A stretch of 29,012 nt of DNA, from the NCBI GenBank assembly GCA_025201765.1, contig MU623601.1, positions 1-29,012 on the forward strand. Reading direction: 5' to 3'. Of this stretch, positions 10,621 through 21,020 are shown piece after piece. Position numbers and translations under genes: made by a program. The notes beneath the pieces were generated by a model that made no database searches, was not told the origin of the DNA, and saw only the letters and a list, made by a program, of their open reading frames with translations. Numbering within the stretch: the stretch's first letter is position 1; each line of letters begins with the position of its first letter. Source of the stretch: Daldinia sp. FL1419 (Eukaryota > Ascomycota > Sordariomycetes > Xylariales > Hypoxylaceae).

Positions 10621-13245
10621 ATAATTTTTATATATTAATTTAAAATAAAAATAATATTAATTTTTTTAATTATTAAAAAAATAGAAATTATAACACAATA
10701 ATAAAATACCTAATTAAATAAGTATATTACTACCATAAACTATGTATCTTTATCATTTTCCAACTCCGGAGTTGTATTATAGATATTATTATCCTCTTAT
10801 TCTAAACTTTAATTTTTAAGTTCTTTATAATTTACCAAAAAGATTATATAATTCTTTTTAAATATATTATATTTAACCTTCCAATCTTCTCTAACCTTCT
10901 TACAATTAGCTTTTAAATGTTTAATAAATTAATAACCTTCCTTTTTATATACCTAACATTTACATTTCTAAACCTTTTTAAGTTATTTAAAAACATATTT
11001 TCTACTTTTATTATTTCTATAGTACTTTTTATTAATATAATTATTATAAGTTTTTTTATCATTATTTTTACTAATATTATTAGTTATAAATTATTATGGT
11101 ATTTTTATGGTTTTATAATTTTGGAAGGATGTTTGAAATTTGTTAGCTAAGGTTACAATTGTCCTTAATAATTTGAAAAATATATTCTAGAATTATGGTA
11201 TATTTTAACATATTTTATAAATAATTGTAATAAATTATAATTTTCTTTTATAATTAAAATTAAATATTTTTTAATATAATTATAATTTATTAAGTAAAAT
11301 TTATAATATTTTTATATTTATTTTCCCTTAATTTTGCTTTTTTATTTTAATATTAAAGAAAGTGGTACTTATTTAGTTTTGATAATATTGATTTTTATTT
11401 TCTGTAATATTGAAATAATATTGTAAGGTAAGATATATATTAATAAAGTATTAATGTTAGGGAATGTTATATAAGAAATAAAAAGATGTTTTTCTTGTTA
11501 GTATTAATAAAAATATAATATGGAATTGTAATGGATGTATATCTATTATAAAATATATTTTTAGGAAGAATTTGAACTTATTTTTGAAAATGTTATATAA
11601 TTTTTTAATGTAATTATTATTGGTGTTTTAGGTTTTTTTGAAATGTCCTACGATAGTGGATGGGTATATTTTGTTAAAAATATATTTTGAGGGGATTATA
11701 AAATAGGTTAATGTTTATTAATTATTAATAGGTATAGGAATTTGGTTTTAAAGGATTTTTCCTTATATAAGCAATGGTATTATTAGGAAGGAAGAATTGT
11801 AGCCTTTTGCTAGTTAGTTCCCTCCGCCTGTTCCAGTGCCTGGGAATAGCATTGTAATTATGTATAGACCACCCGGTAGTAATTTAGGAAATCCAAAATT
11901 ATTTCTTGGGGTTAGAGGAGGGGGTTGGGCTGATGTAGGGCTTATATTATATCCAGGGTTATAATTTAGGTTATATCTTTATTGTGTGGGATAAGTAGGG
12001 TAAGTTGGAGGAAGTGGAAGTAGTAGTAGTTGGGCAAATATTGGGGGTCTTTGTTGAGGAAGGGGTTTGGGAGGGATATTAGATGTTGGTTGATTCTTTT
12101 GTTAAAATTGTTCTGATTGATTGGGAAGTTTTTAAATCTTTTAGGGGTTATGATAGAATCTTATGAAATAGGGATGGAATGATAATTGGTATAATGGAAT
12201 TATGGTTGGGGGGGGAGGGGGTTGTGAAGCAAGTCCTATTTAGGTTATTGGTGAGGTATTAAGAATAGAAAAAGGGTTAGGTAATAATGGTTATAAAGTA
12301 AAAAACGTATATTATATAAGGTAAAGAAAACCATAAAAAATAATACTTAATTATTCTGCCTATATAATTTAATAAATAAATATTTACAAGTTATAAATTA
12401 CTAATTACTATTATTATATAAGTATTACTATTTAAATAATTATTCTTATACTAAAACATACTAATCCTTTCTTAATATTAATTATTAATATTCTTCATAT
12501 TAACACATTAAACCATCTAAATTTTATAGCTTTTAATTCATTTAAATTCCATTATAATAATCTACTTACAAATATAAGGTTACTAAATACTTTTATATAA
12601 TTAACATTTAATTTTCCCATATAAATACCTCTTTACATTAGCGCCATTCATAAGGCAATCCTAATCAACCTTGGTATATTAACAAAATCATTTATAATAA
12701 ATTTCCTAAAATGTTCCTTATATTTAACCAACATTTTATCAAATATACATACATACAAGGAATTTAAATCTGTAACCTTAAAATCTCTTATCGCCCATAA
12801 TGCCCAAATTACTTTCTACTTAGGGGTCGCATTTATAAAAATAATACTCGTTTATTTTATAACCCTATAATCAAATTAATTAATAAATATTATACCTTAA
12901 AAAAGTAAATATTTTATTAATTTATGAAATATATTTATACTTTCCATTTAAATAATATTTATATTATTAAATAAAATATAACTTTATACTTACATTAAAT
13001 TTTTTGGTTAAGACATTATAAGAACAGGTATTAAAAACGAATGTAATAATAAAAATGGTAATTTAAGAAAATATATATCCTAAAAATCAGATAATGTTAA
13101 ATAATAATTATTTATTATAAAGGTAATTAAAAATGTAATACTAATATTATTTATATTATTATAATAAAGACTTCCAAATTATTATAATAATAACCCTTTT
13201 AACCTTACTAATCTATATTACTAACTATTTAACAATATTAATCAA
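10621..13245 (-). pseudogene. Copia-type gag region, mostly unreadable
   Basis: This lies between the 5' LTR and the protease, where gag belongs. Near 10905 the - strand reads NCKKVREDWK followed by an acidic stretch (TPELENDKD), which resembles the zinc-knuckle and acidic linker of this group. A less A+T-rich island at 11800-12240 reads on the - strand as a proline-, threonine- and tyrosine-rich segment (for example TPRNNFGFPKLLPGG). A 77-codon + frame at 10917-11150 is a chance product of A+T richness. Confidence 0.45.
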
Positions 13246-13450
13246 TATTAGTAAATATATACATAAAATAAAAGCAAAATAATAATAAAATAAATAACAA
13301 TAAAAGTAAAACTAATATATTATAATTATTTAAAAAAGAAAGTTATCTAAGAGAAATAGGTGGGAAACCTATCCTTATATAATAATAGATACACGAGTAC
13401 TTCTTAGGGGTTGCATGCCAGACTTAAGGACATAAATCATTCAACCACCA
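13246..13450 (-). repeat. 5' LTR of the Copia-type element
   Basis: Partner of 7254-7458. On the + strand its right part (13360-13450) retains G and C, for example GGTGGGAAACC and GGGGTTGCATGCCAG, so it is less mutated than the left LTR. ATTAC follows at 13451-13455. Confidence 0.75.
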
Positions 13451-13606
13451 ATTACATAAAGTTTTGATATACGAATAAACACCTAACAACCCACCACATA
13501 CAACAGAACTAACTCATAAAACAATAATTCTTCAAAAAGTGTTAAATTATAATAAACTATTAATCCACATATACTCATTATATATAAATTATAGATATCC
13601 CATTAT

Positions 13607-15670
13607 CCAGGACAAAATCCAATATATTATACTAAAACTTTCCAATAAATTATTATGTAAAATTAATAAAAAATTAATAAAAAATTAATAAATAATTAAT
13701 AAATAATTAATAAAAAATTAATAAAAATTAATAAAAACTAATAAAAACTAATAAAGAATAAAAATATACTAAAAAATTTAAAATTTAAAAAAACATTTAT
13801 AATTAAATATATTCTTTTCATTAATAAGAATTTAAGTTAATCAAATAAAAAATAATTTATTTATACTTTAATAATTCTTACAAAATATGCCCTAACTTTA
13901 TACTTTTATCATACAAAATTCTTTAATTTTAAAAATTAATAATTTTATCCTTAAGAACTTAAATTAATCAAACAAAAAAACAACTTCTAAAGGTTTATTT
14001 ATATTAAATAAAAACTCTAATTAAATAAAAATTCTAATAACTCTTATAAGATATACATTAACCCTATACTTTTATTGTATAAATCTTTATAAAAAAACTA
14101 ATAATTTTATATTTAAGAACCTAAACTAATTAAATAGGTAAACAACTTCTAAAAGTTTATATATTAAATATAAGTTTTAATTAAATAAAAGTTCTAATAG
14201 CTCCTGTAAGATATACCCTGCAATTTTATTATACGAAATTCTATAAAAAACTAACAATTTTATATTTAAAAATTTAAGTTAATCAAATTAAAATTAATAT
14301 TTAAAGGCTTATATATTAAATATAAACTTAAATTAAATAAAAGCTCAAATTAAATAAAAGTTCTAATTAAATAGAAGCTTTTACAGGACATGCCCTAACC
14401 CTACACTTTTACCATACAAAATTCTATAATTTTAAAAATTAACAATTCTATCCTTGAGAACTTAAGTTAATTAAATAAGAAAATAATTTTTAAGGATTTA
14501 TACATTAAACATAAATTCTAATTAAATATAAGCTTTAATTAAACAAAAACTCTAATTAAACAAGAGTTTCTACAGGATATACCCTACAATTTTATCATAT
14601 AAATCTCTATAGAAAAACTAATAATTGGGGGCATCCTAACTTAAATTAATCAAATAAGTAAATAATTTTTAAAAACCTATACATTAAACATAAATTTTAA
14701 TTAAACAAAAACTCAAATTAAACAAAAACTCTAATTAAATAGGAATTACTACAATTTTATTGTACAAAACTCTATGGAAAACTAATAATTCTATACTTGA
14801 GAACTTGAACTGATCAAACAGAAAATAACTTCTGAAAATTTATTTATATTGAATAAGAACTCTAATAGCTCCTACAGGATATACCCTGCACTTCATCATA
14901 TAAATCTCTATAAAAAAACTAATAATTCTATATTTAAAAACTAAAACTAATCAAACAGAAAAACAACTTCTAAAGGCTTATTTATATTAAACATAAGCTT
15001 TAATAACTCTTCCAGGATATATTATACAATTTTATTATACAAAACTCTATAATTTTAAAAACTAACAATTCTATACTTAAGAACTTAAACTAATTAAATA
15101 AGAAAACAACTCTTACAAACTTATTTACATACCAAATAACCTATAAAAACCTTAATTAAAAAAATTAGATTAATAGACTTCATCCTGGCCCTATTACCCC
15201 AACTTATTACTATAAAAAAATTAATAATTTTATATTTAAAAACTTAAACTAATCAAACTGGAAAACAACATTTAAAAACCTATTTATATTAAATATAAAC
15301 TCTAATTAAATAGGAACTCCTACAAGACATACCTTGCAATTTTATCATACAAAATTCTATAAAAAACTAACAACTCTATGATTAAGAACTTGAACTAATT
15401 AGATAAAAAAATACCTCTTAAAGGCTTATTTATATATCAAAAAGCTTATAAAAACCTTAAAAAGATTAACTCTATAGAAACTAATAAAATCTTACAACTT
15501 CAATTATATAATTATACTACTTAATTATATAATTACATTATTAAATTATATAATTATATTATAACCATCTATAAACCCCCCCTTTAAAAGAAAAAAAAAC
15601 TTATATAATTAGGGTAACTCAATTATAAAAATAATTAAAAAAGAAATTTAATTAAAAATATAAGAATAAT
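13607..15670. mobile_element. Tandem-unit repeat element of unknown type, copy 2
   Basis: Same organisation and orientation as 3869-6262: it opens CCAGGACAAAATCC, then short AATTAATAAA repeats (about 13660-13745), about eight tandem units plus one beyond the inverted 13-mer (TTTATC/TTATAC landmarks near 13904, 14068, 14224, 14408, 14584, 14758, 14893, 15033 and 15343), the inverted 13-mer at 15176-15188, and the same ATAATTATATAA, CCCCCCC and A-run tail. It is about three units shorter and much more RIP-mutated than copy 1. It lies between 13456-13606, presumably Gypsy sequence, and the Gypsy integrase. TTAT precedes both copies. Confidence 0.65.
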
Positions 15671-16013
15671 TTTAGAAATATTTCAATAAGAAATATTAAA
15701 GAAATACTAACACCTGAATTTAACATTAATTATATAGAAAATAATAATAAAATATCTTAATTATTAATTAATAAAAAAGTTAAATCTTATATTACTTAAT
15801 TTGTAATTTATTTAATTACTTATACCTTTAATTAAATAGGTAATTAATTATACATTAATATATATTATTATAATATTAATAATTATTAAATATACCATAA
15901 AATAAATTATAATTATAATTATACCAAATATATTGTTTATTAATTATATATTATTATTAAAATTAATTAATAATACTTTTAACTACCCATAAAAATAAAT
16001 TAATAATAATATA

Positions 16014-16200
16014 GGTAATTTTATAAGTTATAATATTGAGTAATAAATTAAAAGTTATAAATTTACAATTAAAATAATTATTTTATTATATTTTAAAACC
16101 AATGAAAAAATAAAAAAGATAAATAAAGATATTAAATAAATTATATTTTAAAAATATTATATAAATCTATTTATAACTTCTTTAACTAAATTGTTTAGAT
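16014..16200 (+). pseudogene. Gypsy integrase remnant
   Basis: The + frame from 16014 reads GNFISYNIE, two stops, IKSYKFTIKIIILLYFKTNE, then KIKKINKDIK. This corresponds to the Gypsy integrase core (DRG--F-S-FW--L---LG-KL-LSTAYHPQTDGQTER-N--). The distance from the RNase H remnant, after removing the Copia and unknown-repeat insertions, fits a normal RT-RH-IN polyprotein. Sequence from 16200 to 16800 is expected to hold the integrase C-terminus but is not readable. Confidence 0.7.
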
Positions 16201-16802
16201 ATATATTAATAATTTATAATTATATTTTAAAATAAGGAGGATATAATAGTTATTTCTTTTTATTTAATATATAGCTATTATAGTTTTAATAATTTTTTAA
16301 TTTTGTTAAATATAATTATAAAATTAGTAAGGAAGAGGAAAGGATATTTATAATTAAATTAATTATAAAATATGAGGTTCTTTTAATTTATAATTGGTTT
16401 AATAATATTAAATTATTTAAAAATTAAATATGTACTTATTTATAAAAAAAGAAAGGTTTAATATAAATTTATATACCTAGAAATTAGGTATTATAAATAT
16501 ATTAATAAATATTTAAATATAAGCTTTATTATAATAATTCTTAAATTATAATAAACTATTATTTAAGCAATATATATAAGATTTAAAATCTTAGAAATAT
16601 AGAATTATAAAATAAATATAATGGTACAAACCTATTTCCAATTTATGTTAGTAATGGATACCTAATACAAAGCATATAATATACTAATAAATATATATTA
16701 GAATAAAAAAGAATTAAGTTTATACATTTAATAATATAGATAAAATATTGGTATATAAATTAATTAAAAGAGTTATATATAATATTTAAGGATAAACATT
16801 TT

Positions 16803-16818
16803 GGGATGAGGAAGATGG
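16803..16818 (+). other. Polypurine tract before the 3' LTR
   Basis: GGGATGAGGAAGATGG abuts the right LTR; it is all purine except for two T. Plus-strand synthesis of LTR elements starts at such a tract, so it supports + orientation of the Gypsy element. Confidence 0.6.
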
Positions 16819-17028
16819 TATAGATTTTGTTAAAAGTATAGACCACCTGGCCTGGCAAAATTATACATCGCTTAAGGTTAGATTTAATATAAATATCTAT
16901 ACCACAAACCTAATATAAATTTCTAAAAAATATATAATTAATTTATCATTAATACAGATTTATTTAGGCTTTAGTTATTATATGATAGTTAGTGCCCCGA
17001 GTCTTAGGTGAAACCATCTAAACGCACA
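16819..17028 (+). repeat. 3' LTR of the Gypsy element (210 bp)
   Basis: Partner of 765-974. The first two thirds are RIP-mutated; from about 16955 on it keeps G and C (for example GTGCCCCGAGTCTTAGGTG) where the left LTR has A and T. It ends CGCACA, followed by ATAC (17029-17032). Confidence 0.85.
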
Positions 17029-17379
17029 ATACGTCATACGATTATAGCGTGGCATTTTCCTTATCACCCCGCCATCTGTAGGGGTAGGTGTACCTAACGA
17101 TAGGTACCTACCACCGAGATATGTACCTGAGTGGAACTGCCGAATGCCCGATTTTAGTGCTGAATCTAGCCCAGTTCTTCCAGTGCTGTTACCTTTGAGC
17201 GGTAGGACTAACTACCTACGTTGTGTATACCCGGGTACCTTAGGTAAGGTTAGGTAGGTACTTAACGTACGTCCCGACGTCTTTACTTTACCCTACCCTT
17301 CCTCCTCTACCCTTATCCCTAAAGAAATATATTCTTCCCTTGGGATGGCTTCGTTTTCTCCGAGGAGCAAGGAGCAATC
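17029..17379 (+). promoter_or_regulatory. RTC5 upstream region
   Basis: This 351-bp gap between the retrotransposon and RTC5 has normal composition. It holds several GGTACCTA/TAGGTAGG-type motifs (17085-17112 and 17230-17262) and a pyrimidine-rich stretch at 17281-17320 (CCCTACCCTTCCTCCTCTAC), common before fungal start codons. No clear TATA box is placed. Confidence 0.4.
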
Positions 17380-19276
17380 ATGGGACAAACCCTGTCAGAT
17401 GAGGTTAAACCTCCCTCTAAAGAGGAAATTACGGCACATTTGGTAACGACACCTCAACTACACCGCATCTCAAGCTCCATCCCGATTTGATACTGACATG
17501 ATACCAACTGAATAGGCCGACAAATTCGCTCGTAAATGTTTCGAACCTTTGGAGCTCTATTCTTTAAAGGATAATTTCAAATCACTTGCTGATAATGAGC
17601 AAGATGTGCGTTATCTTAAGGAGGACACTATTGCCCGCTTTCTTGAGCTACCAGACATTCTCGCCGTATCGCCCGTCTTGTTTAACATGTTGACGTATAT
17701 TGGCGCATTTCCCTTCCTCCGAGATGCGCCAGTCATCATTGGTATTCAGCAGCTAGTCATGATAGTGGTCATCATGACAGAGCGCTACACCAAAGTCCTA
17801 ACCAAAAGTGCTAGTAGCAGAAGGAAGTTATTGTTCAAGAGCTTGGCCGTGTACGATCGTAAGGTTTCCGAGTTCGAAACGCAGAAGCATGATACAAGCT
17901 CATCGCAATCACATTCTAACAGGCATGCGCCAGGCTTCGCCGTTGACGAGGCTGGTGACGATCTAGACGATGATATGACAGATGACGACGAGCTTGTTTT
18001 AGCTGCGTTGGACTCGCTCGATATTAACGACGCCTTTAAGACGGGAGATTCTCATGCCGCCACTACGCACGGAGCCATGATCCCCGCAGACAATTTCAGA
18101 AAATTAATCATGTTGCTACTTTTAGTGTCTCCGCTGGACGCACAGGAGAATATTTCTAGCTACGCCGGTCGAGTCACGGGGTCGGAGCTAGAAGACATAA
18201 GGGCGACAGCTGAAAATATCCTATCAACTTTTGTTGATGCCGAAAGGTCCCCAGGTATCACCTACGCTCAGTTCAACAAGATTCTTCCGTCGAATTTTCC
18301 CTACCTTTTTAATGGTTTCAATCCCCTATTTGAACATTTCTTGTTTTCGAAAAACGTCGATTTCTCGAGACATAGAGATAATCTACCTAACGCCACGCCG
18401 ATTGTGATGGCACGACCTCCCCTATTGCAAGATAAGGCTGATATTCTAAATCTCAGCGTCCTATCTCAACTTTCGTTTTTCATCAGTGGAAATGAGCTAT
18501 TCCGACGACTGCGCCTGCTATACTCTGGCTCAAACGCTGGCTATTCAATGGGTAGCTTTGAATCCAAGGTCTTCAACTGGCGTGCGCCTACAATTTTCCT
18601 AGTCTCTGGTACCAGAATTTCGGATCCGCCAAATAGTAGCAGATCCGAGAATACCTTTCATGATACCCTGCCACCTAAAAGATTTCCAAATGGAAGCCCT
18701 TCAAATCGTGATCGCCTAGTATTTGGAGCGCTGGTTAGGGAGCCGTGGCGGTATACGCGTAAGGAGTGCTTTGGAGGTGAGGACACACTCCTCTTCCAGC
18801 TTGCTCCAACTCACGACGTTTTCCCGGCGTCTACCCTGAACCGCGACTATGTAGCGTTTTTGAAGACCCAAGCAGCAAATCCGGGGATTCAGTTTGGCTG
18901 TCCGCATCCCAAGCCAAGTCAATCGTCGCGGCGGCCATCCCTACGAAACCTGGGTCCCGTATCTCTCGTTATTGACTCGGGCTTCGAGTACGGCGTTTTT
19001 ACCCACGACTACTCCGCTCGCGGTGGTGCATTCGCAACCAGCGCGTCCCGCAAGTATGATTTCCAGGAACGCTTCGAGATCGATGAAATCGAAGTGTGGG
19101 GCTGTGGAGGTGATGAAGAAGCGAGAATACAAAGAGAGCGCTGGGAGTGGGAAGCTCGGGAAGCCGAGGCACGGAGAAAGATTAACCTGGGGACGGGCGA
19201 CATTGCCGTCGACCGCGCGCTGCTAGAAATGGCTGGCCTCATCGGCGCAAATAGGAGCGGGGGGTCAATGGCTTGA
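17380..19276 (+). CDS. RTC5: Restriction of telomere capping protein 5 (TLDc domain)
   Basis: Two exons, 17380-17442 and 17516-19276, give 607 residues. The intron (17443-17515) has GTAACG, TACTGAC and AATAG. Exon 1 encodes MGQTLSDEVK and exon 2 opens ADKFARKCFEPLELYS, the conserved start of fungal RTC5. The TLDc domain is about residues 338-550, with blocks VFNWRAPTIFLVSG, FGALVREPW, TLLFQLAP, LVIDSGFEYG and IEVWG at the end. An acidic low-complexity stretch lies near residues 165-180. MGQTLS fits an N-myristoylation signal (Gly2, Ser6), so membrane attachment is possible. In yeast the gene is known from a telomere-capping screen; TLDc proteins are also linked to V-ATPase regulation. It faces RCF1 tail to tail. 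Family assignment is firm; the molecular role in this organism is not known. Confidence 0.93.
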
Positions 19277-19659
19277 TTTATGGGTGAGATTCAGCGGCGT
19301 TAGAGAGGGGGGACATGGGAGTTGAAATCACTACGGTTATCGCACATTTATTACGGTTTCATTTTTTATTGCAATAAGCAGATCCAGACATAATCTTTCA
19401 TGCGCAACCCTTTCCAATGCCGCCATATTTACGATGGAGACGCGATGTTAGCCGATATATACAAAGTGTGATGTAGTGTATAGGCCCCTTCCAGATGGCC
19501 TATCAAAATGACTTTTTAAGCCCTTTGCCCTTGGGATGTACTCTTCCTTACCCTCCTAGCCTCGACCCAGTTTGGTATATGATATTTCTTTTGAAACCAA
19601 CCAGGGATGTCAAATGCAAATGTTGCAATGCATGTCATGTCATATCCTAGCGATATCCC
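19277..19659. other. Convergent 3' region of RTC5 and RCF1
   Basis: 383 bp between two facing stop codons. It presumably carries both 3' UTRs. A T-rich stretch with TTTTTTATTGCAATAAG lies at 19362-19378. No further gene is seen. Confidence 0.4.
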
Positions 19660-20333
19660 CTAAGCTTTCTTTCCCGAGCCTCCCTCTTGGTTCTTATTTT
19701 GTTCGGATATCTTCGCATCTTCGCCCTTCTTTGTCCCGAACCAACCACCAGCATTCGACAATGCACCTAGCACGTTCGATCCTTCCTTCTTCTCCTGCTC
19801 ACTCGCCTCCGTCTCGACCTTCTCGCTCTCAGCCTTGGCTCTTTCCTGCTCCTCCGCTTTCCTCTGCTGCACCCTCTCCTGTCTCCTCTTCATAGCCGCC
19901 TTCAATTGCTTATCCTCCTCATCACGCACCTCCAACTCCTTCAACCACTTCTGATGTCGTTCCTCGGCACGCTGCTGCGCCTCCAACTTAATCAACTCCT
20001 TGCGCTTCTCGCGATCGGCGCCGTAGTACGCTCCTCCGGCCACCATGGCCATGACGGTGAAAGCTTGCGCGCCGACACGCGCCCGGAACATCCGCTGTAC
20101 TTGGGCGTGGTCGCCGCGGCGCATCGCGCGCCAGGCGTTGACGACGGCAAGGGTGGTTAGGAGTGTGCCGAGGGGAATGAGGGGTTCTTCCCGGAGCTTG
20201 CGGCTGATTTTTTGGAATCCGGTTTCGGTATACTCTCTATTGATGTCTTGATAAGTCACGTATTCCCCAATCCTGCGGCGGGGAGAAAAGTGGAGGGGAA
20301 GAGGCACCTGTCATCGTCAAAGGACGAGGGCAT
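19660..20333 (-). CDS. RCF1: Respiratory supercomplex factor 1 (HIG1 domain)
   Basis: Two exons on the - strand: 20333-20308 and 20236-19660, 200 residues. The 26-nt first exon encodes MPSSFDDD and the first two bases of an Arg codon; the intron 20307-20237 runs GTGCCT to AATAG and joins in frame to give REYTETGFQKISRKL. The HIG1 core follows: LREEPLIPLG (residues 23-32), membrane segments about 32-47 and 65-81, and between them RGDHAQVQRMFRARVGAQ, the conserved loop. Residues 83-160 form a charged coiled coil, and the tail is low complexity. Rcf1 binds cytochrome c oxidase and complex III in the mitochondrial inner membrane and supports supercomplex formation. Without the small exon the model would start at an internal ATG (20307) in intron sequence. 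It shares a divergent promoter with threonine dehydratase. Confidence 0.92.
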
Positions 20334-21020
20334 GGATCTATCCGTCATAGTGGAAGTTGATGTTTGCAGGCGGATTGGGAATTTGGAATGAAGCTATCGC
20401 GAGCAAATTTCGAAAGGCCGGTGCCAATGTTTGGCTTAAATATGCACCGGCGTAAGGTGAGCAGGATTGCGCAAATTCGAAGTTGAAGGTTTAACGATGA
20501 TATAGTTATGATATGTGCATGCATCGAATGGTTTAACTCTTTGCGTATTGAAAGACCCATAATGTGCCGCCGGATAAGGCGATAAGGTTGATAAGATAGA
20601 CCAATACACCTTCCCTCTTACCTCAAGTGTCATTAAGAGCCCCCATCTTTCTTGGGGAAATGCCTTCCGTTTCTAACAATTCTACAGGTAGGCATCTCGA
20701 AGTTAGCCCTTAAGGCTATAGTCCCCCCTAATTCTACCCCTAACAGTGCCTGAATTAGGTACTACATAGGTATGTAAGGTGTATAACAAGCCGTAGGGAT
20801 TTAGGTGGGCCGGACCCCGCTAGGTAAAGCTCCTTGCATGGTGAGCTGGTACATGGGCTCCAATCGATGCGAGGGAAGTGCGATGGAGTTGCCCCACCAT
20901 CAGAATCTAAAATCGTTTTGGTGCTGGGCACAATTTATTATAATTATCATGTCATACATCGTTCCCTTCTCCCGTTGAAACTGCAGAAGGAATCAGGAAT
21001 CGTAGAAATTATTGTTATTC
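20334..21020. promoter_or_regulatory. Divergent promoter between RCF1 and threonine dehydratase
   Basis: 687 bp without a gene. On the RCF1 side a TTAAATA-like box sits at 20437-20443. Three GATAAG sites lie at 20573-20595 and a CCAAT box at 20601-20605. AGGTA-type motifs occur at 20754-20780. I found no TGACTCA site for the general amino acid control factor (Gcn4/CpcA). Only sequence motifs are seen; activity is inferred. Confidence 0.4.
20573..20595. promoter_or_regulatory. Three clustered GATAAG sites
   Basis: GATAAG occurs at 20573-20578, 20581-20586 and 20590-20595, all in the same orientation, followed by another GATA at 20595. Clustered GATA sites are what fungal nitrogen regulators of the AreA/NIT2 type bind. 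The array lies about 430 bp before the threonine dehydratase start and about 240 bp before the RCF1 start. Confidence 0.4.

Larger units (their letters stand above)
7254..13450 (-). mobile_element. Degenerate Ty1/Copia-type LTR retrotransposon, - strand, nested in the Gypsy element
   Basis: Bounded by about 205-bp direct repeats (7254-7458 and 13246-13450) with TG/CA ends and a 5-bp target duplication. Read on the - strand the order is gag-like region, protease (about 10620-10300), integrase (about 10216-9220) and RT (from about 9010 down). Integrase before RT is the Copia order. All frames carry RIP stops. The element lies opposite to its Gypsy host and interrupts the start of the host integrase. 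The total of 6.2 kb is full length for a fungal Copia-like element. Confidence 0.85.
840..16980. other. RIP-mutated A+T-rich island
   Basis: This block is overwhelmingly A and T. Where two copies of a repeat can be compared (LTR pairs and the 2 kb repeats), the differences are nearly all C/T or G/A transitions, which is what repeat-induced point mutation makes in ascomycetes. Stop codons of the CAA-to-TAA and TGG-to-TAG/TAA kind interrupt every transposon frame. The mutation is strand-biased in tracts: 1021-1140 has 16 C and 1 G, whereas 8761-8940 has 38 G and 3 C. The island coincides almost exactly with one nested LTR element. No living gene is supported inside it. Confidence 0.9.
765..17028 (+). 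mobile_element. Degenerate Ty3/Gypsy LTR retrotransposon, nested host of other insertions
   Basis: Two 210-bp direct repeats (765-974 and 16819-17028) align without gaps and differ only by transitions. The left one begins TG and the right one ends CA; they are flanked by ATAC on both sides, and a purine tract precedes the right one. In between, on the + strand, remnants of RT (3698-3868 and 6272-6570), RNase H (6842-7072) and integrase (16014-16200) appear in Ty3/Gypsy order. Removing the three insertions (3869-6262, 7254-13450, 13607-15670) leaves about 5.6 kb, a normal length for a fungal Gypsy element. Gag and protease should lie in 975-3690, but I cannot recognise them through the RIP damage. 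All coding capacity is lost. Confidence 0.85.

Noticed and set aside
10917..11150. 77-codon hydrophobic + frame resembling a membrane protein
   Set aside because: It lies in RIP-mutated A+T-rich DNA, which by chance encodes Ile, Phe and Leu runs; there is no start context, and it is antisense to the Copia gag/linker region.
3869..15670. The two 2 kb repeats as very long LTRs of a single retrotransposon
   Set aside because: They lack TG/CA ends, and the sequence between and outside them belongs to a Gypsy polyprotein in one order; the intervening unique sequence after removing the Copia element is only about 1.1 kb.
18894..19242. Several small frames within the RTC5 3' part
   Set aside because: They are alternative frames and the antisense of the conserved TLDc coding sequence.
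19572..20251. + strand frames opposite RCF1
   Set aside because: They are antisense to the HIG1 and coiled-coil coding sequence; their composition is explained by it.
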